Part shown: positions 63,519-64,000 of the stretch, piece by piece
Layout: the number at the start of each line of letters is the position of its first letter
Position numbering within the stretch: position 1 is the stretch's first letter
From: Tolypothrix campylonemoides VB511288
GTDB taxonomy: Bacteria > Cyanobacteriota > Cyanobacteriia > Cyanobacteriales > Nostocaceae
NCBI GenBank assembly: GCA_000828075.3
Contig: JXCB02000023.1
Location: 342,596 to 406,595, forward strand
Direction of reading: 5' to 3'
Length of the DNA stretch: 64,000 bases
Program-made: the position numbers and the translations under genes
Notes under the pieces: model-generated
Database searches by the model: none
What the model was told of the DNA's origin: nothing
What the model saw: only the letters and a program-made list of their open reading frames with translations

Positions 63519-64000
63519 TCAGCGGTGGAGCAAAAACCAAAGGCAGAAAAAGACAAATAAACCAAAAATAAAGAATAAAGCAAACTTTGCCCAACCTCGC
63601 TGAAACTTCACCCCCAGCTTCTGTTTGCTGGTTCCCAAGCCAGTAGAGGTAATTTCGGCTATTTTATCTTGAGCATATTTAATAAACGGTTCATGATTAA
63701 TAGAGGTGGCGAGTTCAGCAGCTTGATGCAAAGAGTTAAGGGCGGCGTCTCGCTGTCCCATATTTAACTGAATGTTCGCGATAAATAGCAGGTTGCGGCT
63801 TTGGCTGTAGATATCGCCAATTTGAGTGTAAAGGTTTTGAGCTTGTTGGAGATATTCTAGCCCTTGAACTGGGTCATCTTGTAATTTGCCAAACTCTTGC
63901 AGAACGTTAGCTTCACCCAAGCGATCGCCAATATCGCGGTAGAATGCCAAAGCTTGTTCGTAACGTTCTAATGCTTCAGGGCGACGGTCGAGGAACTGCA
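63519..64000 (-). CDS. TPR protein with C-terminal membrane helix, 5' end outside window
   Basis: The frame is open to the right edge, so only the last about 160 codons are visible. TPR-like repeats (ALERYEQALAFYRDIGDRLG, YLQQAQNLYTQIGDIYSQSR, NMGQRDAALNSLHQAAELAT) are followed by a basic linker and one membrane helix at the very end (FALFFIFGLFVFFCLWFLLH). The RDIGDRLGEANVL phrase is typical of CHAT-TPR or TPR-GreAB proteins of filamentous cyanobacteria, but the decisive N-terminal domain is not in the window. Confidence 0.85.
   Translation of the reverse strand, partial: QFLDRRPEALERYEQALAFYRDIGDRLGEANVLQEFGKLQDDPVQGLEYLQQAQNLYTQIGDIYSQSRNLLFIANIQLNMGQRDAALNSLHQAAELATSINHEPFIKYAQDKIAEITSTGLGTSKQKLGVKFQRGWAKFALFFIFGLFVFFCLWFLLHR

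Overview
The window is chromosomal DNA from a filamentous, probably Nostocales-type cyanobacterium. Direct signs are a complete petN gene, two high-light-inducible protein genes, carotenoid-binding HCP and CTDH genes, a CcmK carboxysome shell gene, the pntA1-pntA2-pntB transhydrogenase operon, many HIP1-type octamers (GCGATCGC), and gaps between genes that are rich in heptamer arrays and small palindromic or MITE-like repeats. No rRNA, tRNA, CRISPR array, prophage or intact transposase gene was seen.

Layout. 1-1.5 kb: end of a GAF-PP2C phosphatase and an RsbW-like kinase (partner-switching pair). 2.5-7.8 kb: a photoprotection neighbourhood (HCP4-like and CTDH genes, queG, a HAD phosphatase, two small unknown genes, a second HCP gene). 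7.8-11 kb: accessory stretch with a GNAT gene, a GAF-LuxR regulator, a truncated rhodanese, a frameshifted GNAT and a methyltransferase. 11-14.7 kb: HlyD/MacB/ATPase export operon. 15-17 kb: a repeat-built secreted protein and a repeat-rich gap carrying a MITE. 17-24.5 kb: TPR protein, response regulator, a GyrA/ParC-like subunit lacking a GyrA box, a DUF3455 protein, tandem hli genes and sigA. 24.5-30.6 kb: a long gene-free stretch with a second MITE, a fasciclin lipoprotein, gyrB and miaA. 30.7-42.3 kb: SGNH hydrolase, Uma2 protein, glcD, PII-like protein, a structured IS605-like relic, a homocysteine-biosynthesis protein, a basic Pro-rich protein, a TPR protein, an Mn exporter preceded by a probable manganese riboswitch, and sdhA. 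42.4-49.9 kb: small membrane proteins, an SDR, a three-level nest of repeats, a HEAT protein, an aminotransferase, Uma2, ccmK and petN. 49.9-56.3 kb: a STAND-TPR ATPase and the pnt operon. 57-61.6 kb: the conserved rpmH-rnpA-PH-yidC-jag-yceD cluster. 61.7-64 kb: an antitoxin with a dead PIN toxin, Uma2, and a truncated TPR protein.

Functional links. Several genes bear on light and redox management: HCP/CTDH carotenoid proteins, Hli proteins, PetN, PntAB, glycolate dehydrogenase, SdhA, CcmK and the Mn exporter. Others are housekeeping genes (sigA, gyrB, gyrA-like, miaA, queG, rnpA, yidC). I did not find a convincing new multi-gene system. The strongest unusual material is the HCP/CTDH cluster, the nested MITEs with visible target duplications, repeat sequences captured inside coding regions (gyrA-like, miaA, DUF3455, STAND-TPR), the structured IS605-like relic and the riboswitch.
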